From Planctomycetota bacterium (GTDB taxonomy: Bacteria; Planctomycetota; UBA8742; UBA2392): DNA of 53,239 bases. Position numbers and translations under genes: made by a program. Location: NCBI GenBank assembly GCA_019912315.1, contig JAIOJA010000021.1:1-53239 (forward strand). Reading direction: 5' to 3'. This document shows, piece by piece, positions 14,117-22,590 of the stretch. The notes under the pieces were generated by a model that saw only the letters and a list, made by a program, of their open reading frames with translations, did not search any database and had not been told where the DNA came from. The number at the start of each line of letters is the position of its first letter. The stretch's first letter is position 1.

Positions 14117-14488
14117 TCAAATCGGATAGGGGTAGCGCAGGTAGCGCTGAATCCAGTCCTCCGTGCGGCGCTCGGCGATGGTTTCGAGCGGCGGCGCCAG
14201 GTTCTCGGGGCGCTTGCTGTACTGGTGGCAGCCTTGGCAGTTATCCCGCGCGACGTGGTTCTTGTCGGCCGGCACCTCCGTGCGGTGGCAGAAGTTGCAG
14301 TTGTGTTTAATGACCAGCTCGTCGCCCATGGCCAGCAGCTCGTGATCAGAGCGCGGCATGGGCAGGTCCTGTTCCGGCAGGAACTTCAGGTGCGGATCTT
14401 GCCTGATCGTGCCGAGAAACACGCCGACCACACACAGGATCAACCCGATCCCGAGGACAATCAGACTCGCCAGGTTGAAACGCTTCAT
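14117..14488 (-). CDS. Multiheme cytochrome c, 5' portion ending at an in-frame TGA
   Basis: A 123-residue frame. Residues 7-27 form a membrane anchor (SLIVLGIGLILCVVGVFLG), then come CNFCH (64-68) and CQGCH (84-88), two c-type heme attachment sites. The frame stops at TGA 14119-14117 within the sequence RYPYPI, where related cytochromes continue to the conserved Met ligand region. The sequence immediately after the stop continues in the same frame as normal cytochrome. A single C-to-T change (CGA Arg to TGA) would explain it. TGA is used as a normal stop elsewhere in this part (rtcA, rtcB). Confidence 0.82.
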   Translation of the reverse strand: MKRFNLASLIVLGIGLILCVVGVFLGTIRQDPHLKFLPEQDLPMPRSDHELLAMGDELVIKHNCNFCHRTEVPADKNHVARDNCQGCHQYSKRPENLAPPLETIAERRTEDWIQRYLRYPYPI

Positions 14489-14534
14489 GGGAGACAGTGT
14501 ACGTGAAAGTCGATGGTGCGGGTATTGTACACAG

Positions 14535-14559
14535 AAGCCCCCGCGAGTTGCGGGGACTT
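14535..14559 (-). terminator. Terminator-like hairpin downstream of the gene at 14575
   Basis: AAGCCCCCGC (14535-14544) pairs with GCGGGGACTT (14550-14559) with one G-T pair around a 5-nt loop. On the minus strand it is followed by CTGTGTACAAT without a good T-run, so it may work as a weak terminator or an mRNA-end stabiliser. Confidence 0.6.
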
Positions 14560-14574
14560 GGTTGAGACTTCCTG

Positions 14575-15087
14575 CTAGCCGCGCTTCATTAAACTTGGAT
14601 CGGTCTTGGGCTCGACGGGCTGGTCGCCGCGGCGCTTCAGGTAGCTGGTGTACTCCGCCCAGATCTCGCGCACCTGGTCCGGGCCGATGTGCCCGTCGTC
14701 CATCAGGATGCTTTCCACGCGCTTGATGTCCCCGAGCGCTTTAAACAGCTGGCGCTGGAAGGCGAGCGCTTCATCAAGCTGCGTCTTGGTGATGAAATTC
14801 TTGCGGAACATGCGCCGCCCGAGGCGCTTGTCCTCCTGGCGAATCAGCGCGTAGTTGCGGGCCTTCACCAGCTTGTACAGCTCGGCGCGGCTGAGCCAGT
14901 TGTTCTCGAGAATGGCGTGGGCGAGGTCCAGCTCACGGCTTTCCTTCTTCGCGTTCGCGACGTCGGACAGCGCCTGGTCCATCTGCTCCTGAGTCACTTT
15001 CGTGTTCTTCAGGATGATCGAGATCAATAATTGATCCGCCTGCGACATGCGTGCGGCCTTGGCTTTTTGGGTCTGTAATTGGTTCAT
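14575..15087 (-). CDS. Protein with three GspE/MshE N-domain-like helical repeats
   Basis: A 170-residue soluble protein. Three similar helical units can be seen: LLISIILKNTKVTQEQMDQAL, DLAHAILENNWLSRAELYKLV and LGRRMFRKNFITKTQLDEAL. Each fits the pattern G..L...g.it..ql..aL of the small domain found at the N-terminus of type II secretion and pilus ATPases (GspE/MshEN), some of which bind cyclic di-GMP. No ATPase domain follows. I infer a possible signalling or adaptor role; the exact function is unknown. A hairpin terminator follows. Confidence 0.6.
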   Translation of the reverse strand: MNQLQTQKAKAARMSQADQLLISIILKNTKVTQEQMDQALSDVANAKKESRELDLAHAILENNWLSRAELYKLVKARNYALIRQEDKRLGRRMFRKNFITKTQLDEALAFQRQLFKALGDIKRVESILMDDGHIGPDQVREIWAEYTSYLKRRGDQPVEPKTDPSLMKRG

Positions 15088-15235
15088 CTTGGCAGCTTCA
15101 AGGGGGGTTACACGGGGAGGGATCTGCCATTCCCTTGCTACTATTCAACACCGCGCGCGGGCAAATGGCAAGCGCGGTAAGTCGCTTTCCGGGCAGGGTG
15201 TTGTGCTAATCCGCAAGAATCCCCGGGGGCTTTGC

Positions 15236-15760
15236 TTATCGCCCGAGTTCGTCCGCCAGCTGATCGGCGGTCGTGAGCCCCAGATTTGCGTATTCGATAG
15301 ACAGGTTCTTGTCCGTCAGCAGCACGAAGGGAACGCGATTCAGGGTCAGGGTTTTGCCCTTCTTGGTCTCGAACAGGCGGTTGAAACTGGTGCCGATCGG
15401 GGCCGAGCCGTCCGCCTTGTAGCACGGGAAGGTCAGCCCCTCGCGGGTGCGGAATTCGCGGGCCAGGGCCAGCTCGTCGCACACGAAGGCGATAATCTCC
15501 ACTTCCGGGTGGGCCTTGTGGAACTTCTGAAGCTCGCGGGCCTGCCGGATGCTGACGTCCTGCCACGTGCCGAAGGCGGCCACCAGCAGGACCTTGTCCT
15601 TGAACTTGTCATCGGCGAGGCTGTGCTCACGCTCTTCGAGGTCCTTCATGTCGAAGGTGGGAAGGCGCTTGGTGGATGCGGCGCCGGCGTCGGTGAAGCC
15701 GGACGCGACCAGCACGCAAAGGGCCGCCAACAGACTGAATGCAAGGCGCTTCACAGGCAC
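15236..15760 (-). CDS. Exported TlpA/AhpC-like thioredoxin-fold protein lacking the CXXC pair
   Basis: A 174-residue protein with a signal peptide (LAFSLLAALCVLVASGFTDAGA). The rest has the TlpA/AhpC pattern: a strand DKVLLVAAFGTW, then QDVSIRQARELQKFHKAH where the active site WCxxC normally lies, and RVPFVLLTDK with the cis-proline. The position of the redox cysteines reads WQDVS, so the thiol-disulfide chemistry is missing. Its role may be structural or in binding a partner. It is transcribed just after a lipoprotein gene (2-base gap), suggesting an operon. Confidence 0.8.
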   Translation of the reverse strand: MPVKRLAFSLLAALCVLVASGFTDAGAASTKRLPTFDMKDLEEREHSLADDKFKDKVLLVAAFGTWQDVSIRQARELQKFHKAHPEVEIIAFVCDELALAREFRTREGLTFPCYKADGSAPIGTSFNRLFETKKGKTLTLNRVPFVLLTDKNLSIEYANLGLTTADQLADELGR

Positions 15761-15762
15761 TC

Positions 15763-16302
15763 CTATCGCAGGCGCGGGGCGCGGAAATTGCCGGCGGCCC
15801 GATACTTGCGGAACTTCAGGTCAAACCGCCCGACCACAAGGTCGGGGCCATCGTACATTACTTCCCAGCTGCCACTTTCAAACGTGTCGTTGCTGAAGCC
15901 CACAAACCCGTCTGAAACCGTGCCGTCACTGGAGCCGAGCAGCGCACTTGTGACCTTGCCCCCAGCCCCGAATTCGGCGCGCAAAGATACGCGTTTGTCG
16001 TCCGTGCGCAAGACAGAGATGTCACCCAGATCAATGAATTGCAGGCTGAACACGGCGTTCGTGCCATCGGCGATCCGCCCGTCCGGCGATAGCGACGCGC
16101 CGGGGTAGTAGGCAATCGCCTCAATCTGGTATGCCCCGTTCGGCTTGCTGACAAGGGCGGGCGTTGTCAGCTCAAGTACGCCATCTGTCACCGCTTCCGT
16201 GCGCCGGAACATCACGTCCACTTCGGCGTCGGCCATGGAGCCGCCGGAGGCGCACGCGGCTACCAGCATCAGCACCGGCAAACAGGCAATCAGGGTTCGC
16301 AT
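15763..16302 (-). CDS. Lipoprotein of unknown function
   Basis: A 179-residue protein. I chose ATG 16302 because it directly opens a lipoprotein signal peptide (RTLIACLPVLMLVAACASG) with lipobox VAAC; the frame extends upstream but without a credible start. The mature part looks like one beta-rich domain (VLELTTPALVSKPNGAYQIEAIAYYPG). I do not recognise the family. It is divergent from the gene at 16365 and followed immediately by the TlpA-like gene. Confidence 0.72.
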   Translation of the reverse strand: MRTLIACLPVLMLVAACASGGSMADAEVDVMFRRTEAVTDGVLELTTPALVSKPNGAYQIEAIAYYPGASLSPDGRIADGTNAVFSLQFIDLGDISVLRTDDKRVSLRAEFGAGGKVTSALLGSSDGTVSDGFVGFSNDTFESGSWEVMYDGPDLVVGRFDLKFRKYRAAGNFRAPRLR

Positions 16303-16330
16303 TTCCGCAACGCTAACCGCCGGTTGGGGG

Positions 16331-16358
16331 GCGTCAAGCGCGCTTCTTCCTCTATAAT
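16331..16358 (+). promoter_or_regulatory. Promoter predicting a leaderless mRNA
   Basis: A perfect -10 hexamer TATAAT (16353-16358) is followed by GGGCGC and then the ATG at 16365, so transcription should start at or within a base or two of the start codon. A weak -35 (GCGTCA, 16331-16336) lies 16 bases upstream. No Shine-Dalgarno sequence is possible. Confidence 0.65.
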
Positions 16359-16364
16359 GGGCGC

Positions 16365-17375
16365 ATGACCCGCTGGTTCCCATTACTGACTCTGCTGATC
16401 GCGTTCGCGACCCCCCTGTGGGCGGTCAAGGTCAAGCTGAAGACCGAGGACAAGGAGTTCGAGGCCGACATCATACGCGTCTATGACGGCGAGGTTTTCT
16501 ACCGCAAGGGGCGCAAGGAGTACACGGCGCCGCTTGAGGACTTCGAAACGGGCTCCCAGTTTCTTGTCATGCAGTCCGTAGCGGGCGCCGACGGCGAATC
16601 CCTGCTTGATCTCGCGCGGTTCGCCCTGCACCGCGGGCTGTTCAAGGAAGCGCGCGAGACAGCCGACCGCGCCGCGAAACTGGACGGCTTCACGGAGCAA
16701 GCGCAGCGCATCTCCGACGTTGCCTACGTGCTTGAAGGCGACGCTCTACTGGACGAAGCGATCGCCGCCCTGGACGAAAAAAACGCCGCCAAAGCCCGCC
16801 CCTTGCTTGAGCGCGTGATCGCCGCTTTCGCTGACACGCCGGCGGCGGTAAAGGCGGAAATCCTGTTGGGCACGCTGAACCGGGTTGAGCTTGAGGTGAA
16901 GGCCGCCGAGCTCGAAAAACTGGCCAAAGAAGCGCAGGCCGACGCGGACGCCGAAGAGCGCAAGAAACGTGCGCCCATCGACGACTGGCTGAGTGAGCTT
17001 GAGGTGCAGGTCGGCGCCAACGAGGACATCAAAAAGGAAGCCGACCAGGACTGTATCGAGAACCAGGTGTTGCGCGCTTTGCCGAAGTACGAGAACGTCG
17101 TCAAGGCGATGCAGAGCCTGCGCAAGTCACTGATGGACAGCCGCTACCTGCTGACCTTCCGCGGCCAGGACGGGCACGCCGACCGGATCGACGGCAAGGC
17201 CCGCAGGCTGATCATTGAGTGCTATTACCAGTGGGCCTACCAGCTCTACAAGATGACGCGTTATGACGTTGCAGCGACGGTCTGCAAGCACGGCATTGAA
17301 ATGGACCCGCGAGACCGCCGCTTTCTCAGTTTGAAGGTCGACATCGACGACATGTACGACCCCCTGGAAGATTAG
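16365..17375 (+). CDS. Exported TPR-type protein of unknown function
   Basis: A 336-residue protein with a signal peptide (TRWFPLLTLLIAFATPLWA). The first 60 mature residues are beta-rich (VKLKTEDKEFEADIIRVYDGEVFYRKG), similar in style to small SH3-like domains at the start of planctomycete exported proteins. The remainder is helical with TPR-like helix pairs (ALHRGLFKEARETADRAAKL, YQWAYQLYKMTRYDVAATVCKHG) and a charged coiled-coil around 170-200. Likely a periplasmic or envelope assembly protein. It is the only plus-strand gene between the window start and argS. Confidence 0.78.
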   Translation: MTRWFPLLTLLIAFATPLWAVKVKLKTEDKEFEADIIRVYDGEVFYRKGRKEYTAPLEDFETGSQFLVMQSVAGADGESLLDLARFALHRGLFKEARETADRAAKLDGFTEQAQRISDVAYVLEGDALLDEAIAALDEKNAAKARPLLERVIAAFADTPAAVKAEILLGTLNRVELEVKAAELEKLAKEAQADADAEERKKRAPIDDWLSELEVQVGANEDIKKEADQDCIENQVLRALPKYENVVKAMQSLRKSLMDSRYLLTFRGQDGHADRIDGKARRLIIECYYQWAYQLYKMTRYDVAATVCKHGIEMDPRDRRFLSLKVDIDDMYDPLED

Positions 17376-17412
17376 CGGCGGTGTAGCGGCCTTTTCGCGA
17401 TGCGCTCGCGGC

Positions 17413-17829
17413 TCACCGGTCTTTCCGCTTGCGCCCGGTTACGAACCCGCCGCCGCCGCCAACGATTCCGCCGATGATCAGTCCCAGGACGCCCTCTAAA
17501 TAGCTGTCCTGCGCTTTGGCGCGCTCCAGCTCGGTTTTCGCGACGTCGAACGCCTTGCGGGTTTCGTCAAAACGCAACTCCCGCGAGCGGCGTTCGTCCT
17601 CGGCACTTTGCAGCGCCGTCAGGGCCGCCAGCACTTTGTTGTTGTCGCCTTCCTTCAAAGCCTGCATGTACTTCTCGCGGGCGGTTTCCGCGATCTCCAT
17701 GGCGTCGCGCAACTCCACGCCCGCGCCCTCCATGGCGTCGCGGGTGCGCTCGGCCGTTTCGAGCGCGCGCTGCAGACTTGCGCAACCGGTCAGGCTGAAC
17801 GCGATCAGGCAGATAATGAGGTACTTCAT
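17413..17829 (-). CDS. Lipoprotein with coiled coil and C-terminal membrane segment, unimolecular-spanin-like
   Basis: A 138-residue protein. The N-terminus MKYLIICLIAFSLTGCA is a lipoprotein signal with lipobox LTGC. Residues 20-110 are a continuous charged helix (coiled coil). Residues 112-131 (GVLGLIIGGIVGGGGGFVTG) form a C-terminal membrane segment followed by RKRKDR. Lipid anchor at one end, membrane segment at the other and a coiled coil between is the architecture of unimolecular spanins (for example phage T1 gp11), which fuse inner and outer membranes during lysis. It is the last gene of the phage-head-like cluster, 12 bases after a large structural gene. A cellular lipoprotein of unknown role is the alternative. 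Confidence 0.65.
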   Translation of the reverse strand: MKYLIICLIAFSLTGCASLQRALETAERTRDAMEGAGVELRDAMEIAETAREKYMQALKEGDNNKVLAALTALQSAEDERRSRELRFDETRKAFDVAKTELERAKAQDSYLEGVLGLIIGGIVGGGGGFVTGRKRKDR

Positions 17830-17840
17830 GGAATGCTCCT

Positions 17841-20800
17841 TCAGGGGGTGCCGATCACGAGCAGCCTGTAGGCGACACCGCCCGCATTGCCATTGCCCGC
17901 GATCGAATTGATGGTGAGTGTCTGGGCGAGGCCGGACGATGGCGCATCAAGACTGAGTGCTGAGTCGGTTGTGCCCTGCGCGAGGTCGCGGGCGCGTATG
18001 TCGCCCGTGGCGCCGAAGGGCAGCGCAAGCACGCAGCCTTCCGTTGTGTCGTCGTGACGGAAAATCAGCACGACGTGCGCGCGGTTGATGCCCGGCAAAA
18101 GCACGTCCTTGCCGGCGCTGCCCGTTCCCGTGTACTCGTAAATCAGCGTGCGTTTGTCGGCGACAACTTCCGACGCGTACGCCAGCACGTTCGCGCCCGC
18201 ACGCACCCGTGCATCCGCACTGCTGATCCACAGCGTGTTGCCGGGCGCGCCGCCCGGGTTGGTCGCCTGCGGGTCGAGCTCCAGACCGGTCGGATCAATC
18301 AACCCCTCAACGGTGAGTTTGCCGCCGATCTCGACGTTCGCGTCCGTGCGCAGGGTTGCTTCGTCCTCGCGGTACAACTGCACGTCGTCGCCGAACGCGA
18401 TTCCTTCGTCATCCGCCGCGCCAAGCCGCAGGGCCTGGGTGTCCGCCAGGGTCGCGCCATCGCGGGCGACAGCCAGGTGCCCGCTGATGTGCACCCCGCG
18501 CGCCAGCCCGGTTTGCGAATCGCCGTCCGTATCCCGTGCCAGCAATTGAAGGTGCCCGCCGCCGCCGGCAAGCTGCATTACCCATGCGCCGTGAACGCCC
18601 CCGTTGCCGAAATCCGGGTGTCCGAACGCGAGCGCGACCTCCGGGTGCAGCAGCAGAAACGTCTCGCGCTTGCCGCCGTCTGTCTGCGCATCCGGCATGG
18701 AAACGTGAGGCGGAAAGAAAATGCACCCGCCGCCCAGGGCCGGGTCCGGGCGGCCGTTGGTTTCGCCCGCCCAGCCCTCGCTCTTGATGCTCGGTCCCGG
18801 GAACGGCACCTCTCCGCCGCCTCGGGCGCTGGGCGCGGGCACCCAGTCATGACTCGGCGCCCAGAGTTCATACTCGCTGATCGCCGGACGGATGTCGTAG
18901 GGCAGCCAGGACGGCACAGGCACGTGAATGCCCGGCGGGTCATCCGTCGGCGGATCGCTGGGCGGACCAATCGGCGGGTCCCACGTCGGTGGAATGCCGG
19001 GCAGGAACGGCACGCGGTACTGGATCTTCCAGCGCCCCTCACGTCGCGTCCGGTTCCAGTTGTGCTGCTCCGTGGCGTCGTACTTGAGTTGCGCTTCGTA
19101 CGGTCGCCAGGGCGGCACCCCGCCTTCAAATTTCTCGGCGTAGAACTTTACCGGCGCATCATGGACGGGATCGCCCGGAACCTTGAAAAACGCGTCCGTA
19201 CTGATGTGCCCCGCCGTCTCGCGGTAGACGCCGTCATCATCGCCGCATACGCCGTACAGGTGTTTGCTGCACGCCGCACCGTCAGCGAGTATGGGGCCAC
19301 CCTGCCCTTTCGCCGTCAGTCGTCCAAGATCATGCCCGACGCCCTCGGCGAACAGTCCACGCCCGGGCGTCTCCGGGCTTCCGGTATCCCCTTCACGCAG
19401 GTTCAAGGCCGGCACCCAGCCGCCGTCTCGCGCGCCCTCGTCACGGTGCGCCGGGCTCAGCGCAATTACGGACAGAAACTGCAGCCCGCCCCGCTTGCGC
19501 CGCGAGAGTCTTGACCCGTCAAGGTCATACACCAGGCTGGAAGTCGCGCCGGGCTCACGCCCCCTTGTGTCGGCCACAAGCGGGCCTGTATCCACAAGCA
19601 GCGGCTCATCGCCTAGACTCACAATCAGCCCGCGCAAACCACGGGGAGCAACGTGCCGCGTTTCGAACAATTGCCGCGGCGGTATTTCCTCGTGGCGGGC
19701 ATCAGGTGCGAGCACACGCAGGCGCCCGCTGTCCGCGACTTCCACGCCGGCGACGAAGAACCAGCGCCCGAACTTCGCCGCCTCCCGGCTTGCCAGAAAA
19801 AACGGAAACGCAAACCCGCCCGGATGCTCAAGCGTCAACGCACCCGTTCGTTCGTCACGGCGTGTCGCCTCCATGGCAAGCACCGCCTCGCCCTCCGGCG
19901 TCTCGCCCGACGCCCGCATCACCAGCGGCCCGGCACGATAGGCGTTGATCGGCTGATACAGACCGCTCGGGACCGGGCCGGCGGCATGGCCGCCAGCGGC
20001 GGCCAGGGGCAAGCCCGCCGCAAAGCGCGGCAGCGTGGACGGGGTTTCATACAGCCGCGTGATAAGCCCGTCGCTGCCACCCTCGATTTCGACGCGATCG
20101 CAGGCACCCAGGGCGAGCGAGTCAACCACGCCGGGCACTTTCAGCGTCCGGTGAATCGGGGGCGCCATCAGCCTCGTCGCGAGCTCGTGTGCCGCGGCAG
20201 TAAGTCGCGCGCCGTTCAGCAGGTCGCCCTGCACCCCGTAAACCGCGACCAGATGCGAAGCAGCAACGAACACCGGCTCGCCGTCGCCGGGCCCGGGAAG
20301 CACAAGCTGGAAAGGCCGGCGGGCGGAATGCCGTGCGATGGTAAGAGTGATCCGGGGGTCACCCGTAACGCGCCGGTCCTGGAGTGTCGCGTCGCCGAGC
20401 CCGCCCGGCGCCATCAGCGCGAACGGCGGGCGCGGCAGATACAGCGTGCGGCGTTCGGTATCGATCTCGAACTCTTCGATCGCCTCGCCGGCAAGGTCCG
20501 CGAAGGAATCTTCCGCGGGATGAACCGGCGCCCGGCCCTTGCCTCTCGCGATTCGCGCGATCAGACGGGGCGGCAGAAACTCGCCCGTGTCGGTCACCCC
20601 GCCAACGGGCAGCCAGGTACCGGGGCCTTCGCCGCGAAACAGGCGAAACGCATAGCGCTTCAACGTTGCAAGGCGCGAGGCGCTGTGCGCGCCGGTCGCA
20701 GGTAACAGTTTGTCGAAGCCGCCATCACTGAGGCAGGCCTGGCGCGCGCGGGATGCATCCACGCCCCACTCCGCCAGAACGTCGTCAATCGGACGCAACA

Positions 20801-21464
20801 CCTGGTTGTCATCCGGCAATAGGCCTTGCCAGTCAGTGACCTCGACCAACTCGATGGCAGGAGCGCCCGCCACATGAACGGCGGAAGTCGCCGCGCCGAC
20901 GGATTCCCGTACCTCAGCCAGCCGTGCGGTATCGACGGCGGTTTCCGCAGCGGCATCCGCGATCCGGACAACGCCGTCATCGTCAACACCGCAGGTTAGC
21001 CCGGCCTGTGCCAGCACGTTGACGAACGCGTCACCCAGCAGGCCACGCGCGTGAAGTGCCGCCAGCGGCGGAACACCCGAGGGCAGAACAGGCGTTTCTT
21101 CCGACAACCCGGCGCCGCGAAACAGCGCATCGACAAGCTCCTGCGCGGGGCGGGGGGCGCCTGTGCCGTCGCCACGTGCCGCGCCGGATTCAGAAACGAC
21201 TTCCCGATCCCAGTGCCGCCGCGCGTCGCTGGCAAGCACCGCGCGCCGTCCGTCGCCCAGGGCTTCGACGCGATCAACCAGAAACTGCCGGAAGGTCCGG
21301 CGTGACAGCCCGTCTCCGATTTCCAGTACAAGCCCGGCTCCCGGGTCTTGCCGTCCCGGCGGCAGCACGACGCGCAGCGTTGACGGCGCGGCGCCCCGCC
21401 GCAACTCGATACGAAACTCAATGACCGGCTGCCCGTTCAGAGCGGCGGTAACGTATTCATTCAT
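17841..21464 (-). CDS. Very large phage-tail/fibre-like structural protein
   Basis: A 1207-residue protein. ATG 21464 overlaps the stop of the preceding gene (ATGA) and gives MNEYVTAALNGQPVIEFRIEL, a plausible opening; the frame extends 12 codons further without support. Residues 1-480 resemble baseplate or tail-hub proteins in style. A proline-rich stretch with WDPPIGPPSDPP lies near 850-900. The C-terminal third (NVEIGGKLTVEGLIDPTGLE...) is of the kind found at the tips of phage fibres and minor structural proteins. No peptidase or chaperone domain is recognised. It follows the 375-residue gene in the phage-like cluster. Confidence 0.7.
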   Translation of the reverse strand: MNEYVTAALNGQPVIEFRIELRRGAAPSTLRVVLPPGRQDPGAGLVLEIGDGLSRRTFRQFLVDRVEALGDGRRAVLASDARRHWDREVVSESGAARGDGTGAPRPAQELVDALFRGAGLSEETPVLPSGVPPLAALHARGLLGDAFVNVLAQAGLTCGVDDDGVVRIADAAAETAVDTARLAEVRESVGAATSAVHVAGAPAIELVEVTDWQGLLPDDNQVLRPIDDVLAEWGVDASRARQACLSDGGFDKLLPATGAHSASRLATLKRYAFRLFRGEGPGTWLPVGGVTDTGEFLPPRLIARIARGKGRAPVHPAEDSFADLAGEAIEEFEIDTERRTLYLPRPPFALMAPGGLGDATLQDRRVTGDPRITLTIARHSARRPFQLVLPGPGDGEPVFVAASHLVAVYGVQGDLLNGARLTAAAHELATRLMAPPIHRTLKVPGVVDSLALGACDRVEIEGGSDGLITRLYETPSTLPRFAAGLPLAAAGGHAAGPVPSGLYQPINAYRAGPLVMRASGETPEGEAVLAMEATRRDERTGALTLEHPGGFAFPFFLASREAAKFGRWFFVAGVEVADSGRLRVLAPDARHEEIPPRQLFETRHVAPRGLRGLIVSLGDEPLLVDTGPLVADTRGREPGATSSLVYDLDGSRLSRRKRGGLQFLSVIALSPAHRDEGARDGGWVPALNLREGDTGSPETPGRGLFAEGVGHDLGRLTAKGQGGPILADGAACSKHLYGVCGDDDGVYRETAGHISTDAFFKVPGDPVHDAPVKFYAEKFEGGVPPWRPYEAQLKYDATEQHNWNRTRREGRWKIQYRVPFLPGIPPTWDPPIGPPSDPPTDDPPGIHVPVPSWLPYDIRPAISEYELWAPSHDWVPAPSARGGGEVPFPGPSIKSEGWAGETNGRPDPALGGGCIFFPPHVSMPDAQTDGGKRETFLLLHPEVALAFGHPDFGNGGVHGAWVMQLAGGGGHLQLLARDTDGDSQTGLARGVHISGHLAVARDGATLADTQALRLGAADDEGIAFGDDVQLYREDEATLRTDANVEIGGKLTVEGLIDPTGLELDPQATNPGGAPGNTLWISSADARVRAGANVLAYASEVVADKRTLIYEYTGTGSAGKDVLLPGINRAHVVLIFRHDDTTEGCVLALPFGATGDIRARDLAQGTTDSALSLDAPSSGLAQTLTINSIAGNGNAGGVAYRLLVIGTP

Positions 21465-22588
21465 GGCGTGCTTTCGACAATCGCGGCGCGCCCTCGACAA
21501 ACATAGCGCCAGGTGGTTACCCAGCGCCGCTCGGGCGGCAGCGCCGGGTGAGGAATGCTGTAGTGAACGCGGCGCTCGATCAGATCCTGTGCGTACCGCA
21601 CCGGCGGCGGCGACGCGTGGCGACCAACGCCGACGGCACTGCCCTCCTGGATCACTTCTGTCTGCGGCCCGCCAACCTGCTGTCGGTAAGCCGGCAAGGA
21701 CGCATCAAGCAGCGCGTGGTCGATCACCCGGCGAGTTGTGGTGAATGTGAGCGACTCCGCCCGCGCGGACACATCGCCCTCGCCTGAGTGTTCGCGAAAC
21801 TCAAAGTCAACGCGGCGCTGGAACGGGTTCTCCGACACGCGCGCCGAAAGCAGGCGGTCGTCGCCCGGGCGCAACTCCAGGGCGCGGGCCTTTGCCGAGG
21901 CGCCAGCGAAGAAGCCGCTGATGGTGCGGACAACGCGCCCGTCTGCGTCCAGCGAGTCGGTGACGACATAGTGTCCGTCCTCCACGCCGCCGGGCAACGC
22001 GGCGAACACCTGCTCGTCCTCGATCTCGTAGCGCAGCGCGGGCTCGTTCAAGTCGCGGCTGGTCACGGTTCGCACGCGGCGATGGCCGGGCGCGAGAGCA
22101 GGCAGCAGCGCCGACTCGTGATCGCCCGGGTTCTCGCCCTTGCGCAGAATCGCCCTGCCCGACTGCACGATCAGCGACGGCAGCCCGGCCTGCGTCAGCA
22201 GACGCACGTCGAGAGTATGAGACTGCACGATGGCGCCGGTATCCTGGCGAATACCACGCAAAGTCAGCACACAGCGCCGGCTGTTGTGAGCCTCTCCCGG
22301 CGCGCTGTCCAATTCCGCGATGTTGGCCAGCAATGGGCCCTTGCGGCAGTCAGCGACGGCAAGCGTACGAATATCATCTCCGCCACTGACCAGGCTTACG
22401 TCGCCGGTCGCGCCACGCGCGGCATAGAGACGCTGCACATCCGCTTCCAGCGCGCCCGGCGTGGCCGCTTCGACCTGCAGCACGACACGCCAGGTTTCGG
22501 TAACCTCAGGCGCGTCGCCGGCGCTCTCGACGCGCAGATTGCGGATCGCGCCCAGCACCTCGGCGCCGAACTTCAATGCGAGTGACAT
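21461..22588 (-). CDS. Phage-like structural protein, 375 residues
   Basis: Unrecognised family. The N-terminal 130 residues (LKFGAEVLGAIRNLRVESAGD) are beta-rich and look like a tail or baseplate component. No signal peptide or membrane segment. It starts 2 bases after the stop of the gene at 22591 and its own stop overlaps the start of the 1207-residue protein, so three consecutive genes are translationally coupled. Placement between a possible connector and a fibre-like protein supports a virion role. Confidence 0.65.
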   Translation of the reverse strand: MSLALKFGAEVLGAIRNLRVESAGDAPEVTETWRVVLQVEAATPGALEADVQRLYAARGATGDVSLVSGGDDIRTLAVADCRKGPLLANIAELDSAPGEAHNSRRCVLTLRGIRQDTGAIVQSHTLDVRLLTQAGLPSLIVQSGRAILRKGENPGDHESALLPALAPGHRRVRTVTSRDLNEPALRYEIEDEQVFAALPGGVEDGHYVVTDSLDADGRVVRTISGFFAGASAKARALELRPGDDRLLSARVSENPFQRRVDFEFREHSGEGDVSARAESLTFTTTRRVIDHALLDASLPAYRQQVGGPQTEVIQEGSAVGVGRHASPPPVRYAQDLIERRVHYSIPHPALPPERRWVTTWRYVCRGRAAIVESTP

Positions 22589-22590
22589 GG

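Noticed and set aside
14099..14119. Selenocysteine at the cytochrome TGA
   Set aside because: No family member is known with selenocysteine here, the expected residue is Arg or similar, and I see no convincing SECIS hairpin directly after the codon. A mutation or error is simpler.
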